A DNA stretch of 64,000 nt from UBA5189 sp040389445 (GTDB lineage Bacteria; Chloroflexota; Limnocylindria; Limnocylindrales; CSP1-4): positions 25,915 through 89,914 of the forward strand of contig JAZJZX010000022.1 in assembly GCA_040389445.1 (NCBI GenBank), given 5' to 3'. Position numbers and translations under genes: made by a program. This document shows positions 24,486 through 32,301 of the stretch, one piece after another; position 1 is the first letter of the stretch, and the number at the start of each line of letters is the position of its first letter. The notes under the pieces are model-generated. The model had not been told where the DNA came from and did no database searches. It worked only from the letters and a program-made list of their open reading frames with translations.

Positions 24486-26141
24486 GTGCGGACCCCCATC
24501 GCGCTGTTCGTGCTTGCCCTGCTGGTCCGCCTAGCGCTGATCGCGATCTACCCGGACGCCGCCTACCCGGATTCGTACTACTACGCGGATGTCGCCCGGG
24601 CGCTGGCCGCCGGTCGCGGACTCAGCGTGGACTTCATCTGGATCTTTGCCGAGGTCGGCAACCGCATCCCGGATGTCGCGACGCTCCCGGTGCCGTCGAA
24701 TGCGCACTGGCTGCCGCTGGCGAGCCTGGTGCAGGTGCCGTTCATCGTGCTCCTCGGGCCGACGGCGCTCGCGTCGGCGCTGCCGCTCGCGATCATCGGG
24801 TCACTCGCCGCCCCGCTCACGTGGGTGATCGCCCGCGATGCTCGCGCCGAGCCGCTCGTGGCGGTCACGGCGGGCGTTCTGTCGGCGGTGCCGGCGGCGG
24901 CCACTGTATTCATGGCCCAGCCCGAGAACTTCGCGATCATGCATCCGCTCGTCGCCGCAGCGATCTGGCTCACGGCACGCGGCCTCAAGGGCGACAACCG
25001 GGCCTACGCCTTCGCCGGCCTGCTTGCCGGTCTGGCGTCCCTCGGTCGCAACGACGGGGTCTTCCTCGGCGCGGCCATCGGCCTCGTCTGGATCGTGGAT
25101 CGCTGGCGCTGGATGCGCGGCCGACGGGGCAGCGGGAGCTGGGTACACGTGGAGGACCGCCGGCCGATCGCGTTGTGGGCCGCGGTCGGGTGCCTCGCGC
25201 TTTTCCTCCTGGTCATGGGTCCCTGGTGGGTTCGCCAGCTGGCCGTGTTCGGTTCCATCTCCCCCACGAGTTCCAGCGGCGCGGCGCTCTGGATCCGCTC
25301 GATCAGTGAGTGGAACTCCATCACCGCCCAGCCCAGCCTGCAGCAGTTCCTGGACCAGGGCTGGGGCGCGATCATCGCGAGCCGGCTCGACGGATTGTGG
25401 TCTGCCATCGGGAACTTCGTGGTCGTCATCGGCTCCGTGGTGCTGGTGCCGTTCATGCTGGTGGGTGCGCTCGGACGGGCTCGATCGCGCGATTTCGGCC
25501 CGTGGTTCCTCTTCACCGGGATCGTCTTCCTGTCCGCCACGGTCCTCTACCCGCTGCACGTCCCGGGCGGCGCGTTCATCCACTCGGCCATCGGCCTCGC
25601 TCCCCACGCGGCGATCCTGGCCATGGAAGGCGTGCTGCTGCTGGTCCGCTTCATCGCCTCGAAACGCCGATCCTGGGATGAGCGCTCCGCGAGCGTCGTC
25701 ATGGCCTGGGGCGTGGCTGGCCTCGTGATGGTGACCGCGGTGGTCTTCGCCCAGCCCGTCCTCAGGCGCTGGGATGAGACGCGCCAGCCACGGATCCAGC
25801 TGGCCGCCGCGCTGGATCGAATGGCGGTGCCGGCCACGGATCGACTCATGACGATCGATGCCGCCGGGTTCAAGTACTGGACGGGCCGGCCCGGCGTCGT
25901 GAGCCCGGACGATCCGATCGAGACGATCGAGGCCGTGGCGCGCGCCTACGACATCCGCTGGCTCGTCATCGAGAGCGACGACGCGGCGCGCGCCCTGGCC
26001 CCGGTCCTGCGCGGCGAGCTCCGCCCGTCGTGGATTGGTGCTGCGACCTTCAGCGTGACCGACGGAACGGCAATTCCGCGCCTTGCGCTCTATCCCGTTT
26101 GCACGCGCGCCGGTGATTCACGGTGTGGAGCGGAAGGGTGA
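24486..26141 (+). CDS. PMT/ArnT-like GT-C membrane glycosyltransferase
   Basis: This protein of about 551 residues has around eleven membrane helices. The first outer loop reads YPDAAYPDSYYYADVARALAAG, the acidic GT-C donor/acceptor motif. It is followed by AHWLPLASLVQVPFIV and GLASLGRNDGVFLG. A soluble C-terminal domain of about 120 residues follows. The start is GTG 24486, with ATG 24468 as alternative. The next gene encodes a paralogue with the same layout starting 26 bases later. Such enzymes move a sugar from polyprenyl phosphate to lipid, glycan or protein. The acceptor is unknown. Confidence 0.82.
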   Translation: MRTPIALFVLALLVRLALIAIYPDAAYPDSYYYADVARALAAGRGLSVDFIWIFAEVGNRIPDVATLPVPSNAHWLPLASLVQVPFIVLLGPTALASALPLAIIGSLAAPLTWVIARDARAEPLVAVTAGVLSAVPAAATVFMAQPENFAIMHPLVAAAIWLTARGLKGDNRAYAFAGLLAGLASLGRNDGVFLGAAIGLVWIVDRWRWMRGRRGSGSWVHVEDRRPIALWAAVGCLALFLLVMGPWWVRQLAVFGSISPTSSSGAALWIRSISEWNSITAQPSLQQFLDQGWGAIIASRLDGLWSAIGNFVVVIGSVVLVPFMLVGALGRARSRDFGPWFLFTGIVFLSATVLYPLHVPGGAFIHSAIGLAPHAAILAMEGVLLLVRFIASKRRSWDERSASVVMAWGVAGLVMVTAVVFAQPVLRRWDETRQPRIQLAAALDRMAVPATDRLMTIDAAGFKYWTGRPGVVSPDDPIETIEAVARAYDIRWLVIESDDAARALAPVLRGELRPSWIGAATFSVTDGTAIPRLALYPVCTRAGDSRCGAEG

Positions 26142-26166
26142 CGGCCATGACATCCCGGGTCGCTCG

Positions 26167-27795
26167 ATGACCCGTCGCGAAGCCTGGCTGTCCGTCCTGC
26201 TCGTGGCCGTCGCGGCGCTCGTGGTCCGGACCTGGGCCGCCACCGTGATCACCTTCCCGCGACCGGAGGACACGGCCTACTACGTGGGTGTGGCCCGCAA
26301 TCTCGTGGACGGCCGCGGCCTCGTCACGAATGCCATCTGGAGCTTCGGCACGCCGCCCCTGGCGTTTCCTCGACCGGCATTCGAGGTGTGGCTCCCGCTG
26401 CCGTCCTTCCTCGCCTCGATCCCGATGGCCATCCTCGGCACGTCCTTCGCCGCGGCCCAGTGGTCGTCCATCGTCGTGGGCACGCTGGTCGCCGTGCTGG
26501 CATGGCGGCTGGCGGCCGACGTCGCCGCGGAGCGCGACCTGCCGGGTGGGCGTGCCCGAACGCTCGCCCTGGGTACCGGTCTCACGGCGGCGGTGTTCCT
26601 GCCCCTCGTCCTCCATTCCGTCCTCCCGGATTCGACGATGCCGTTTGGGGCACTCGTGCTCATCGTCTGCCTGCTCGCGGGTCGGATTGCACGCGATCCG
26701 CGAGGTGCGCGCATCGTCGATGGACGCCTGGTGGCCCTCGGACTTGGACTGGGACTCGCGGCGCTCACGAGAAACGAGGCCGTGTGGCTGGCTCTCGGTT
26801 GGGCGCTCGTGGCTCGGGGGATCGCACGGAACGCGGGAACGGGCACCGTGGGCTGGGTCAGGCTCGTGGTCGGCGCCGGGCTCCCGGCCCTCATCGTGTT
26901 CGCGCCCTGGGCGATCCGCGATTGGGCCGTCTTCGGCAGTCCGTTTCCCGGCCAGGCGCTGTCCAACGCGCTCTCGCTGAAGGGGACCGACGTCTTCGCC
27001 TGGAGCCAGACGCCCAGCGTCGAGCGATACCTGGCGGCGGGCCTGCCGACCCTCGTGGGGCTCCGGTGGACCGGCTTTTTCCACAACCTCGTCAACGTGC
27101 TCCTGCTGCCCGGGATCCCGGTGGCGGCGATCGGCATTGCCGCGCTCCCGTGGGCGGCTCGAGGAGCGGCTCTCCGCCTGGTGGCGACGTTCTCCCTGCT
27201 GACCTTCGCCTCCACCACCCTGGTCTTCCCGGTGGCGACGACCTGGGGCACCTTCCTCCACGCGTCGGCGGCGGTCCAGGTCCTGCTGATCATCTCCGCG
27301 CTGGTCGGCCTGGACGGGCTCATCGTCGCGGTGGGTCGGCGACGCGGGTGGACGCGTCCCGCAGCGTGGCTCGGACCGTTCCTCAGCATGGGCGCCGGGG
27401 TCCTGTTCAGCGTGGCCGCCCTGCCCGCCTTCGGGCGGGACGGCAACGTCGTTCGCGACCAGTACGCGGCGCTGCCGGCGGCACTTGCGGCGGCGGGCGT
27501 ACCGATCGCCCCGAGCGCCGGCCCGGTGATCACGCGCTTTCCGATCTGGCTGGCCGAGACGACCGGTGTACGGACCCTGGCCCTCCCCGACGAGTCGCCG
27601 GCCGCCGTGCTGGACCTCGCCCGGGCCTTCCCCGGGACGACGCTCGTGATCCTGGGTGCCGCCGATGACGGGCTCTGGCCGGAAATTGCGGGCACGGATC
27701 CCGTCGGCATCCGTTGCTTCCAGCCGGTGACGCTGACCGACCCGGGGTCCGGCGTGCTCGCCGACATCCGGGTCTTCCGCATCGTGTGCCCGTGA
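26167..27795 (+). CDS. PMT/ArnT-like GT-C membrane glycosyltransferase, paralogue
   Basis: This 542-residue protein is a paralogue of the preceding gene. It has the same order of elements: ITFPRPEDTAYYVGVARNLVDG in the first loop, EVWLPLPSFLASIPMAILG, GLAALTRNEAVWLALG, then a C-terminal soluble part. ATG 26167 (MTRREAWLS) is chosen because the residues before it look non-coding. The two genes probably arose by tandem duplication and may act on successive positions of one glycan. The gene ends 55 bases before the two-component system. Confidence 0.82.
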   Translation: MTRREAWLSVLLVAVAALVVRTWAATVITFPRPEDTAYYVGVARNLVDGRGLVTNAIWSFGTPPLAFPRPAFEVWLPLPSFLASIPMAILGTSFAAAQWSSIVVGTLVAVLAWRLAADVAAERDLPGGRARTLALGTGLTAAVFLPLVLHSVLPDSTMPFGALVLIVCLLAGRIARDPRGARIVDGRLVALGLGLGLAALTRNEAVWLALGWALVARGIARNAGTGTVGWVRLVVGAGLPALIVFAPWAIRDWAVFGSPFPGQALSNALSLKGTDVFAWSQTPSVERYLAAGLPTLVGLRWTGFFHNLVNVLLLPGIPVAAIGIAALPWAARGAALRLVATFSLLTFASTTLVFPVATTWGTFLHASAAVQVLLIISALVGLDGLIVAVGRRRGWTRPAAWLGPFLSMGAGVLFSVAALPAFGRDGNVVRDQYAALPAALAAAGVPIAPSAGPVITRFPIWLAETTGVRTLALPDESPAAVLDLARAFPGTTLVILGAADDGLWPEIAGTDPVGIRCFQPVTLTDPGSGVLADIRVFRIVCP

Positions 27796-27836
27796 CGGAT
27801 GTCGAACCGCGATATCGGTGGAGGGTGCCGAATCCG

Positions 27837-27842
27837 TATACT
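27837..27842 (+). promoter_or_regulatory. -10 element of the histidine kinase operon (leaderless)
   Basis: TATACT ends eight bases before ATG 27851, with no ribosome-binding site between them. Confidence 0.5.
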
Positions 27843-27850
27843 CGCGGCTC

Positions 27851-28594
27851 ATGACTGGCCTCGCCAAGACCGATGCACCCGGAGATCGAGCGCCAGAAGC
27901 GGCGCGCTCGGAGAAGCCCGAGCGTCAGTCGTCCCTCGAGATCCAGCGGCGGGTCGTGGAGGCCCAGGAGGCCGAGCGATCGAGGCTCGCTCGCGAGATC
28001 CACGATGGCCCGGCCCAGGCCCTTTCGAATGCCATTCTCCAGATCGAGATCGTCGAACGCCTCATGGCCCGCGATCCGGCCCTGGCGGGCGCCGAGCTGC
28101 GACTCCTGCGCGACGTGCTCCGCCGCGAGCTCGGGGACGTGCGGTCGTATATCACCCAGCTGCGCCCGCCGATCCTGAGCGACCTGGGCCTCGCCGGTGC
28201 CATCCGCGACACCGCCGAACACGTCGGCGGGATCCTGGGCCTGCCGATCACGGTGGATCTGGATCCGTTGGTTGATACCCTGCCCGGATCCGCCGACATG
28301 GTGGTGCTGCGGGTCATCCAGGAGGCCCTCCAGAATGTGCGCAAGCACGCGCACGCGACACGGGTCACCATCCGGGCAGCACGCGAGGACGACGACGTCG
28401 TCGTCGAGATTCGGGACGACGGCCGTGGTTTCAACACATCAGGCATGGAAACGACCAGCCCGCGGTCGTTCGGAATCCAATTCATGCGGGAACGCGCGGA
28501 ATCGATCGGCGCGCGATTGGAAGTACGATCTCAGCCGGGTGACGGCACCGGAGTGCGTCTTGTCATCCCGGGCGGAGAAGAGGAGACCACATGA
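27851..28594 (+). CDS. Sensor histidine kinase, DegS/NarX type (HisKA_3 + HATPase)
   Basis: This 247-residue cytosolic kinase has no membrane helix or input domain beyond a short N-terminus. The HisKA_3 phosphoacceptor is His51 in LAREIHDGPAQAL. The ATP-binding domain has a complete N box (VIQEALQNVRKHA), a G1 box (IRDDGRGFN), and the closing GTGVRLVIPGG. ATG 28591 of the response regulator overlaps its stop by four bases, so the pair is co-translated. The signal is unknown. Its location before a pilus locus suggests, but does not show, control of pilus or surface genes. Confidence 0.92.
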   Translation: MTGLAKTDAPGDRAPEAARSEKPERQSSLEIQRRVVEAQEAERSRLAREIHDGPAQALSNAILQIEIVERLMARDPALAGAELRLLRDVLRRELGDVRSYITQLRPPILSDLGLAGAIRDTAEHVGGILGLPITVDLDPLVDTLPGSADMVVLRVIQEALQNVRKHAHATRVTIRAAREDDDVVVEIRDDGRGFNTSGMETTSPRSFGIQFMRERAESIGARLEVRSQPGDGTGVRLVIPGGEEETT

Positions 28595-29322
28595 GCGCGA
28601 TGGAGTACAGCGGCCCGGAACGCCGTCGGCGCCCCGGTGAAGAGCGGACGCGGATCCTCATCGTGGACGACCACGTGCTCTTCCGCGTGGGCATCGCCCA
28701 GATTCTCTCCCGGGAGGGAGATCTGGAGGTGGTCGGGGAAGCCGAAGATGCCCGCAGCGCCATGGAGGCCGCACTCGACACGTCGCCCAGCATCATCCTG
28801 ATGGACCTCTCGCTGCCCGCTCCCGGCGGGATCGAGACCACCCAGCGGATCAAGCGCGAACTTCCGTCCGTGTCGATCATCGTGCTGGCGGCCCAGGAGG
28901 ACGAGGACGCGCTGTTCGATGCGATCAAGGCCGGGGCCGCGGCATTCATCCTCAAGGACATCAGCCCGGATGATCTGATCAACGTGATCCGTCGCGTCGC
29001 CAACGGCGAGTACCTCATCAACGACACGGTCTTCGCCCAGCCCTCCGTGGCCTCCCGGGTCCTCAAGGAGTTCCGGGAGCTGGCCGTGTACGGTCAGGAG
29101 GCGCAGCCGATCTTCGCCCCGCTCTCTCCGCGCGAAGTCCAGATCCTGGACAACATCGCGCAGGGAATGACGAACAAACAGGTCGCCTACACCCTCACGA
29201 TCAGCGAGCAGACCGTCAAGAACCACATGAGCTCGATCCTCCGCAAGCTTTCCGTCAACGACCGGACCCAGGCCGTCGTCTATGCGATGCGCCAGGGCTG
29301 GATCAAGATGCCGGAGGATTGA
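28591..29322 (+). CDS. NarL/FixJ-family response regulator
   Basis: This 243-residue protein has a receiver domain with phosphoacceptor Asp72 in LMDLSLP, acidic pocket Asp26-Asp27 and conserved Lys122 in ILKDISP. It has a LuxR-type helix-turn-helix at about 175-235, with SPREVQILDNIAQGMTNKQV and TVKNHMSSILRKL. It is cognate to the adjacent DegS-like kinase, with which it shares a four-base overlap. All residues for phosphotransfer are present. Its targets are unknown; the degenerate kinase and pilus genes lie directly downstream. Confidence 0.94.
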   Translation: MSAMEYSGPERRRRPGEERTRILIVDDHVLFRVGIAQILSREGDLEVVGEAEDARSAMEAALDTSPSIILMDLSLPAPGGIETTQRIKRELPSVSIIVLAAQEDEDALFDAIKAGAAAFILKDISPDDLINVIRRVANGEYLINDTVFAQPSVASRVLKEFRELAVYGQEAQPIFAPLSPREVQILDNIAQGMTNKQVAYTLTISEQTVKNHMSSILRKLSVNDRTQAVVYAMRQGWIKMPED

Positions 29323-29353
29323 ACCTTCGCCCGGTGCCCCTGACGGCCCACCC

Positions 29354-30520
29354 ATGACGACGCAATCCGAGATCGCAGACCAGCTGCTGGCCGAGGCCGC
29401 CGCCCTTGATCGTGAGATCGAGGAGATCGACATGCTCGTCGCCCAGGCGAAGACCGAGGCCACGCGGCATGAGACACGCCGGCTGGCCGCCACCGACAGG
29501 CTCGCGACACTGACCTCCACGGCAACGGTGAAGGAAGTCGTGGACCTCGCCAACCAGGCGGTGATCCTGACTCGACGGGCGGCGCTCATGGACGCGCAAC
29601 TGGAGATTCTGGAGGGCAAGAAGCGATCCGCCGCGCGCCTCAAGGAATCCATTCGTGCCGGAGCCGGGAAGGTGCAGTCCATCGGTGCCCGAGGTCCCAG
29701 CGGAGACGCCGGCGAGGCCGGCCCGGATTCGCCGGGCGAGGACGACATCGGCGAAATGCCGCCGGCTGTCTCCCGGCTGGTCCTCTCCGCCCAGGAGGAC
29801 CTCCGCCGGGAGATCGCCCGGGCCATGCACGATGGGCCCGCCCAGAGCCTGACGAACATCGTGCTCCAGGCCGAGATCGTCGAACGCCTCGTCGGCAGGG
29901 ACCCGAAGCTGGCGGCCGACGAGGTCCGCGAGCTGGTCGCCATGGTCCAGCAGACGCTCGAGGCCACCAAGACCTTCATCTTCGACGTGCGGCCCATGGT
30001 CCTCGACGATCTGGGGCTCGTCCCCACGCTGCGGCGGTCCGCCCGTGACCGGGGACAGCGGGCCGGCATTGCGGTCGAGTTCGAATCGGTCGGCCTGGAT
30101 CGCCGCCTCCCAGCCGAGACCGAGAGCGGCGTGTTCCGGATCGCCGACGAGGCCCTGGCGGCCTACCTGGCCGTGAAACCGGACCGGGCCACGCTCGGCA
30201 TCGACTGGGGTGAATCTCTGGTCCTCACGGTGCGCGCGGAGCGGGCACCGAAGACGGTGCAGGCGTCGGACCTCCCCGAGGACACCGAGGGCCTTCCCCC
30301 GGCGCTGGCCGAGATGGTGGCCGACCGTCGCAGGCAGCACGACACCAACGTCGAGCGCGCTCGAGTTGCGGCACAGGTCAAACTGCCGGCTCGGCTGGTG
30401 CGAGAGCTGAAGCAGCGAGCCGCCACCCTCGGCATCGAACTCGAGGTCCTCGAGGACGGCGGGTGTCTGCGTCTGTCGGCGCCCATGGCCGACGCGCCGG
30501 CGATGCCCGAGCCCGCCTGA
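29354..30520 (+). CDS. Kinase-like protein with HisKA_3 domain and degenerate ATPase domain
   Basis: This 388-residue protein has an N-terminal coiled coil (about 1-105, rich in Glu/Ala/Lys), an acidic linker, and then a DegS-like dimerisation helix with His159 in IARAMHDGPAQSLTN. Its C-terminal domain aligns with the DegS ATP-binding domain but lacks the N-box Asn and any DxGxG motif; the equivalent region reads RIADEALAAYLA. It therefore probably cannot bind ATP normally. It may act as a phosphotransfer partner, a phosphatase or a scaffold for the adjacent two-component pair. ATG 29354 is chosen; an upstream in-frame ATG at 29282 lies inside the response regulator. Confidence 0.78.
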   Translation: MTTQSEIADQLLAEAAALDREIEEIDMLVAQAKTEATRHETRRLAATDRLATLTSTATVKEVVDLANQAVILTRRAALMDAQLEILEGKKRSAARLKESIRAGAGKVQSIGARGPSGDAGEAGPDSPGEDDIGEMPPAVSRLVLSAQEDLRREIARAMHDGPAQSLTNIVLQAEIVERLVGRDPKLAADEVRELVAMVQQTLEATKTFIFDVRPMVLDDLGLVPTLRRSARDRGQRAGIAVEFESVGLDRRLPAETESGVFRIADEALAAYLAVKPDRATLGIDWGESLVLTVRAERAPKTVQASDLPEDTEGLPPALAEMVADRRRQHDTNVERARVAAQVKLPARLVRELKQRAATLGIELEVLEDGGCLRLSAPMADAPAMPEPA

Positions 30521-30580
30521 ACGCCGCCCTGCGCACCAGGCACCTCCCGTTGTTGGGTAGTCCCATGACGATTGGTACGG

Positions 30581-30609
30581 TTGACACGGCGCCGAACGGA
30601 CCATATGTT
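30581..30609 (+). promoter_or_regulatory. sigma70-type promoter of the pilin genes
   Basis: A perfect -35 TTGACA (30581-30586) and a -10 TATGTT (30604-30609) are separated by 17 bases. The predicted start is near 30616, about 48 bases before the first pilin ATG. Confidence 0.8.
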
Positions 30610-30663
30610 GAGCGCCGCCTCCGCTGGAGCGGGGAGCCTGAACGGGAAGGGGGTGTTCACACC

Positions 30664-30834
30664 ATGTCGTACTTCTCTGCACTTATCGCTTCGTTCCGTC
30701 GGGATGAGGAAGGCCAGGGACTCGCGGAATACGCGCTGATCCTCGCTCTCATCGCGATCGTCGCGATCGTGGCCCTGCTCTTCCTGGGCGGCCAGATCAG
30801 CTCGATCCTCAGCACGGTCGGCTCGTCCGTCTAG
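30664..30834 (+). CDS. Flp-type (type IVb) pilin 1
   Basis: This 56-residue prepilin has a short positively charged leader (SFRRDEEG), then the conserved processing site and mature start QGLAEYALIL. That includes Glu5 and Tyr6 of the Flp motif, followed by a strongly hydrophobic helix. Cleavage after Gly would give a pilin of about 38 residues that assembles into Tad pili. A GGGAAGGGGG ribosome-binding site precedes ATG 30664. The next gene is a near-identical pilin. A clear promoter lies upstream, so the major pilin is likely strongly expressed. Confidence 0.93.
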   Translation: MSYFSALIASFRRDEEGQGLAEYALILALIAIVAIVALLFLGGQISSILSTVGSSV

Positions 30835-30949
30835 GCAGTCGTTCCCGAACTTCTTCGTACGGACCGCCGTGTCCCGGGATCGGGGCCGGCGGTTCGACGT
30901 CTCGGGCGGGAGCAACCTCCAATCTGGACCGGAAGGAGGTGAACGCACC

Positions 30950-31126
30950 ATGCTCTCTACCTTGATCGGACGGGTCATCGCCATCGTCCGGGCCGAGGAA
31001 GAAGGCCAGGGACTCGCGGAATACGCACTCATCCTCGCTCTCATCGCCATCGTCGCCATCGTCGCCCTGCTCTTCCTGGGCGGACAGATCAGCTCGATCC
31101 TCAGCACGGTCGGCAACGCCATCTGA
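30950..31126 (+). CDS. Flp-type (type IVb) pilin 2
   Basis: This 58-residue prepilin is nearly identical to pilin 1 from the Glu-Gly processing site to the end (EGQGLAEYALILALIAIVAI continues the same). The leader peptide differs (MLSTLIGRVIAIVRAEEE). A GGAAGGAGG ribosome-binding site precedes ATG 30950. Two nearly identical mature pilins could provide dose or form mixed fibres. A strong hairpin follows the gene. Confidence 0.93.
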   Translation: MLSTLIGRVIAIVRAEEEGQGLAEYALILALIAIVAIVALLFLGGQISSILSTVGNAI

Positions 31127-31148
31127 AGCACCGTAGCGCTCGCAAGAG

Positions 31149-31179
31149 ACGACGGCCCGTCCCTCGGACGGGCCGTCGT
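31149..31179 (+). terminator. Strong hairpin downstream of the pilin genes
   Basis: A perfect 14-pair stem runs from 31149-31162 to 31166-31179 with a 3-base loop. There is no T-run, but such a stable hairpin after highly expressed pilin genes probably terminates or protects the transcript and so separates pilin dosage from the assembly genes. Confidence 0.7.
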
Positions 31180-31280
31180 GATTCATCGGCCAGTTCTCCG
31201 GCCGAGGTCCCGTCAACCTTGCGGCCGACCTTGCGCCAAGCAGCAAATCCTGCCGGAACCTACCAGTAGTCCTAGCCCAT

Positions 31281-31289
31281 TGGTATAGT
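31281..31289 (+). promoter_or_regulatory. Extended -10 promoter candidate for the assembly genes
   Basis: TGGTATAGT is an extended -10 (TGn plus TATAGT) ending 69 bases before the CpaB start codon. No convincing -35 is seen. The rest of the 230-base gap after the hairpin shows no gene. Confidence 0.4.
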
Positions 31290-31358
31290 CGCGCGGCACC
31301 TGGGCGGTGCTAGAGTGGTGCCACCTGTCACACCGTCTACTCGGGGGAGGTTCGTTCC

Positions 31359-32261
31359 TTGAAGCGCTCAAATCGGCTGGTTCTGCTCATCGGTGTCTTC
31401 CTTGCCGCGCTGGCGTTCGTCTTCGTGGTCATCCTTCTCGGCAACGGGACCACCGGGACGAGTCCCAACGCCAGTGCGCCGCCCGCCAAGATCGCGACGG
31501 TCGTCGCCGCGCGCGATGTCGCCCTGGGCGTGACGATCACGAAGGACATGCTCAAGACGCAGGAATTCGCCCCGGACGTCCGCCTGCCGGGTGCCTTCGG
31601 GGACCCCAGCCAGGTCGTCGGCAGCGTCACCCGGGTGTCGATCAAGTCCGGCCAGCAGATCACGGCGGCCACCTTTGCCGAGCAGTCGGGCGCGAACCTC
31701 CAGGTCCCGGCCGGCTTCACCGCCATCGCGGTCCAGGTGGACCAGGTGTCCGGTGTCGGCACGCTGATCAAGACCGGTGACTACGTGGACATCGTGGCGG
31801 GCGTGAGCACGGGCGAGCAGAAGTTTCCGATCCTGCTGCCGGGTCCCGGCACCTGTGCCGTGCCGGCTTCCACCGACGGCCCCAAGCTCCCGGATGAGTG
31901 TTACGACCACACCAGCGTCAAGGTCCTGATCCAGGGCGTTCAGGTCATCACCACGCTGCTTCCACCGCCCCCGACCACGGAGACCGGTGCTCCGGCGCCT
32001 GCGAGCGGCACTTCGCTCAACGGCCAGCAGGAGATCGTGATCCTCGCGGTCACGCCCCAGCAGGTCGAGGTCATCAAGTTCGCGCAACTGGATGGCAGCA
32101 TCACCCTGGTGCTGCGCTCACCCGCGGACTTCGTGGACGAGAACGGGAACCCGATCGTCCCGGAGACGGTCGCCACCACCGGCGTCATCCTCAAGACCCT
32201 CGTCGACGACTGGGGCGTCCTGCCGCCGAGCGTGATCTTCACCGTCATTCCGGCCCCGTAG
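31359..32261 (+). CDS. cpaB: CpaB/RcpC pilus assembly protein
   Basis: This 300-residue protein has an N-terminal membrane anchor, then a SAF domain (AARDVALGVTITKDML, VTRVSIKSGQQITAATF) and an RcpC-type domain with TLIKTGDYVDIVAGVS. TTG 31359 is chosen because GGGGGAGG (31343-31350) precedes it at good spacing. In diderms CpaB partners the secretin at the outer membrane. Here no secretin is visible, as expected in a monoderm, so it probably acts in the cell wall. It starts the operon with CpaE, CpaF, TadB and TadC. Confidence 0.92.
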   Translation: MKRSNRLVLLIGVFLAALAFVFVVILLGNGTTGTSPNASAPPAKIATVVAARDVALGVTITKDMLKTQEFAPDVRLPGAFGDPSQVVGSVTRVSIKSGQQITAATFAEQSGANLQVPAGFTAIAVQVDQVSGVGTLIKTGDYVDIVAGVSTGEQKFPILLPGPGTCAVPASTDGPKLPDECYDHTSVKVLIQGVQVITTLLPPPPTTETGAPAPASGTSLNGQQEIVILAVTPQQVEVIKFAQLDGSITLVLRSPADFVDENGNPIVPETVATTGVILKTLVDDWGVLPPSVIFTVIPAP

Positions 32262-32301
32262 CCGGCCGTCGAATACACAGGCACGGGATAACCACCGAAC
32301 C

